From Lolium rigidum (lineage: Eukaryota; Streptophyta; Magnoliopsida; Poales; Poaceae): a stretch of DNA of 64,000 nt. Shown here piece by piece: positions 62,771 through 64,000 of this stretch; the first letter of the stretch is position 1; every line of letters begins with the position of its first letter. Position numbers and translations under genes: made by a program. Location: positions 330,939,090 to 331,003,089 of the forward strand of contig NC_061514.1 of assembly GCF_022539505.1 (NCBI RefSeq). Direction: 5' to 3'. The notes beneath the pieces were generated by a model, which did not search any database, was not told the origin of the DNA, and worked only from the letters and a program-made list of their open reading frames with translations.

Positions 62771-63195
62771 GAGCATCTCCAGTCGCGTCTCCTAAATGAC
62801 GTTTGGGGGACGGCGGACAAAAAATGGGGGAAAAATCTATCCAGTCGCGTTCCCCAAAGCTAAATAGCGCCTCATTTTATGTCCGGCGTCCCCGGCAGAG
62901 ACTCTCTGCATAGAGTCTCTACCGGGAACGCCGGACACAAAAACAGCGTCCACATGCATGCATGCAACCCATAGTCCCCACATGTGATTCTCTTTTCCCA
63001 CACTTTCTCTCACCTACTTTTCCCACATGGGCTGGTCCCCTCTATTGAAATGCATGTATCCGGGCACTATTTGAAGGACGCGGCTGGAAAGTACCTCTTT
63101 TTTGTACAGATTTTTGGTCTTTTTTTGTCCGGCGCGGTCCCAAACGTATCACAAATCATTTGTGCCGGAAGTTTTTTGAGGGACGTGACATGCTC
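62771..63195. mobile_element. Harbinger-type MITE related to 17351-19093
   Basis: Left end gagcatctccagtcgcgtct; right end inverse of gacgtgacatgctc; TTA on both sides (62768-62770 and 63196-63198). The interior shares tttttgtccggcgcg and the gggggacg theme with the larger element. 425 bp, no ORF of note. Confidence 0.78.
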
Positions 63196-63415
63196 TTATA
63201 AGACTTGCCTTCGTATGTAGGAGTACATTGCACTACCTCAGCCCATGAACCTGCGATAAGTACTTAAGGCAAGAGGGAGCAGTACTGAAGATCAATTACT
63301 CTGTGGCACATCCGGTGGGAATAACAGTTTCGCCAAGTTTTCTTCGTTTTTCCATGCATGTGTTCATGTCATCATGTGCTTCTGTAGTTTTGTGTGACAT
63401 TGCTATACATATCTA

Positions 63416-63674
63416 CTCCCTCCGTCCACAAATAAGTGTACATTTGGGTTTTTGGATAAGTCAAACTTTAACAATTTTGACCTTTTTTTTACCAAAAAGT
63501 AGCAACATGTGTGACATCAAATTACTATATTATGAGACTGTATTTTGAGACGAATCTAGTGATGGTAGTTTAGTGTCATAAATGTTGTTACTTTTTCCTA
63601 AAAAGTTGGTCAAAGTTAATAAAATTTGACTTATCTAAAAACTCAAATGTACACTTATTTGTGGACGGAGGGAG
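63416..63674. mobile_element. Stowaway-type MITE (259 bp)
   Basis: Nearly perfect inverted ends: ctccctccgtccacaaataa at the left and ttatttgtggacggagggag at the right, continuing inward through gtgtacattt. TA duplicated (63414-63415, 63675-63676). AT-rich interior. Confidence 0.93.
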
Positions 63675-63676
63675 TA

Positions 63677-64000
63677 GAGTGGTGCACGCCAGTGAGAGTG
63701 ACACTGAGCGCCACCTCTCGGCCCGCCCTCTTCCCGCTCTGCACACGTACTTGGAAGTTGGAAGCGTCTCCTCGACCTCCTCAGCGACCGATCTCTCCCT
63801 TTCGAGCCCATCGATTCCGTCTCTTTACTGCGGCCGTCACACTTGTCCTCCACCTCCGCCCACCCGTCAAGCACGCGGGTCATTCATTCATGGCGTCCAC
63901 GGAAGCCCACCTCTCTCTCTTGTCGCTTCCGCGCGCTGCCGGTGCCTATTAAACCTAGTGATACCAACAAGACTGCCCGACAAGAAGAGGAAGCGGAGAA
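63677..64000 (+). other. Possible 5' end of a gene running off the window
   Basis: A CpG-rich 5'-leader-like stretch leads to an ATG at 63890 (MASTEAHLSLLS, stop after 20 codons). The last bases can be read LPDKKRKRR, a nuclear-signal-like string common near the start of plant F-box proteins. Too short to decide. Confidence 0.2.

Overview
The window is nuclear DNA of a grass. It most likely comes from a large-genome Triticeae species (wheat, Aegilops or barley type); the species cannot be fixed from sequence alone. The pointers are Stowaway and Tourist/Harbinger miniature transposons, a BARE/Angela-like LTR fragment, a chromovirus-type gypsy element, and GC-rich low-intron genes next to AT-rich intergenic DNA. 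Two 100-N placeholders (42275-42374 and 59464-59563) mark scaffold joins of unknown true size.

Region 1-9.7 kb: a segment carrying a U2 spliceosomal RNA gene is present twice as direct repeats (RNA at 2651 and 9419). Each copy has monocot MSP-like boxes, a USE and a TATA box at Pol II spacing. A plus-strand multi-exon gene lies between them. All exon phases I could test (3530-7481) join a complete non-RD serine/threonine kinase to the winged-helix and leucine-rich-repeat half of an NLR immune receptor, without P-loop, kinase-2 or GLPL. The first U2 copy has LINE-type insertions, two of which are absent at matching positions of the second copy, which therefore acts as an empty site.

Region 9.7-20 kb: a single-exon P-class PPR gene on the minus strand, MITEs, and a 1.74-kb Harbinger-like element (TIRs, 3-bp TSD) that carries an intact 359-codon ORF of unknown function. 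A 425-bp deletion derivative of the same family lies at 62.8 kb.

Region 20-32 kb: a block of genes that looks transposon-associated. It holds a decayed FAR1/MULE transposase (+), a decayed Ulp1-type SUMO protease gene (-), an apparently intact three-exon B3-domain gene (-), and a coiled-coil gene (+) divergent from it across a short site-II-rich promoter. Two further decayed ORFs lie to the right. I could not find the terminal inverted repeats that would prove one large element.

Region 32.5-39 kb: a tandem array of about 15 copies of a ~347-bp satellite. It is flanked by two diverged, both broken, copies of one unknown gene in opposite orientation.

Region 39-52.3 kb: retroelement-rich. It contains a 5'-truncated LINE with TSD, a zf-XS relic, a gypsy chromovirus cut by the first gap with its 3' LTR of about 2.77 kb, a copia-like LTR fragment, and a LINE ORF1 relic with a zinc knuckle.

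Region 52.5-64 kb: a two-exon membrane-anchored SAM-dependent methyltransferase gene whose 3' tail is repeated about three times downstream. After it come a TTA-flanked Tourist-like MITE, a tRNA-derived SINE with a 19-bp target duplication, a Helitron-like 3' end, a Myb/SANT-like ORF interrupted by the second gap, and several more MITEs.
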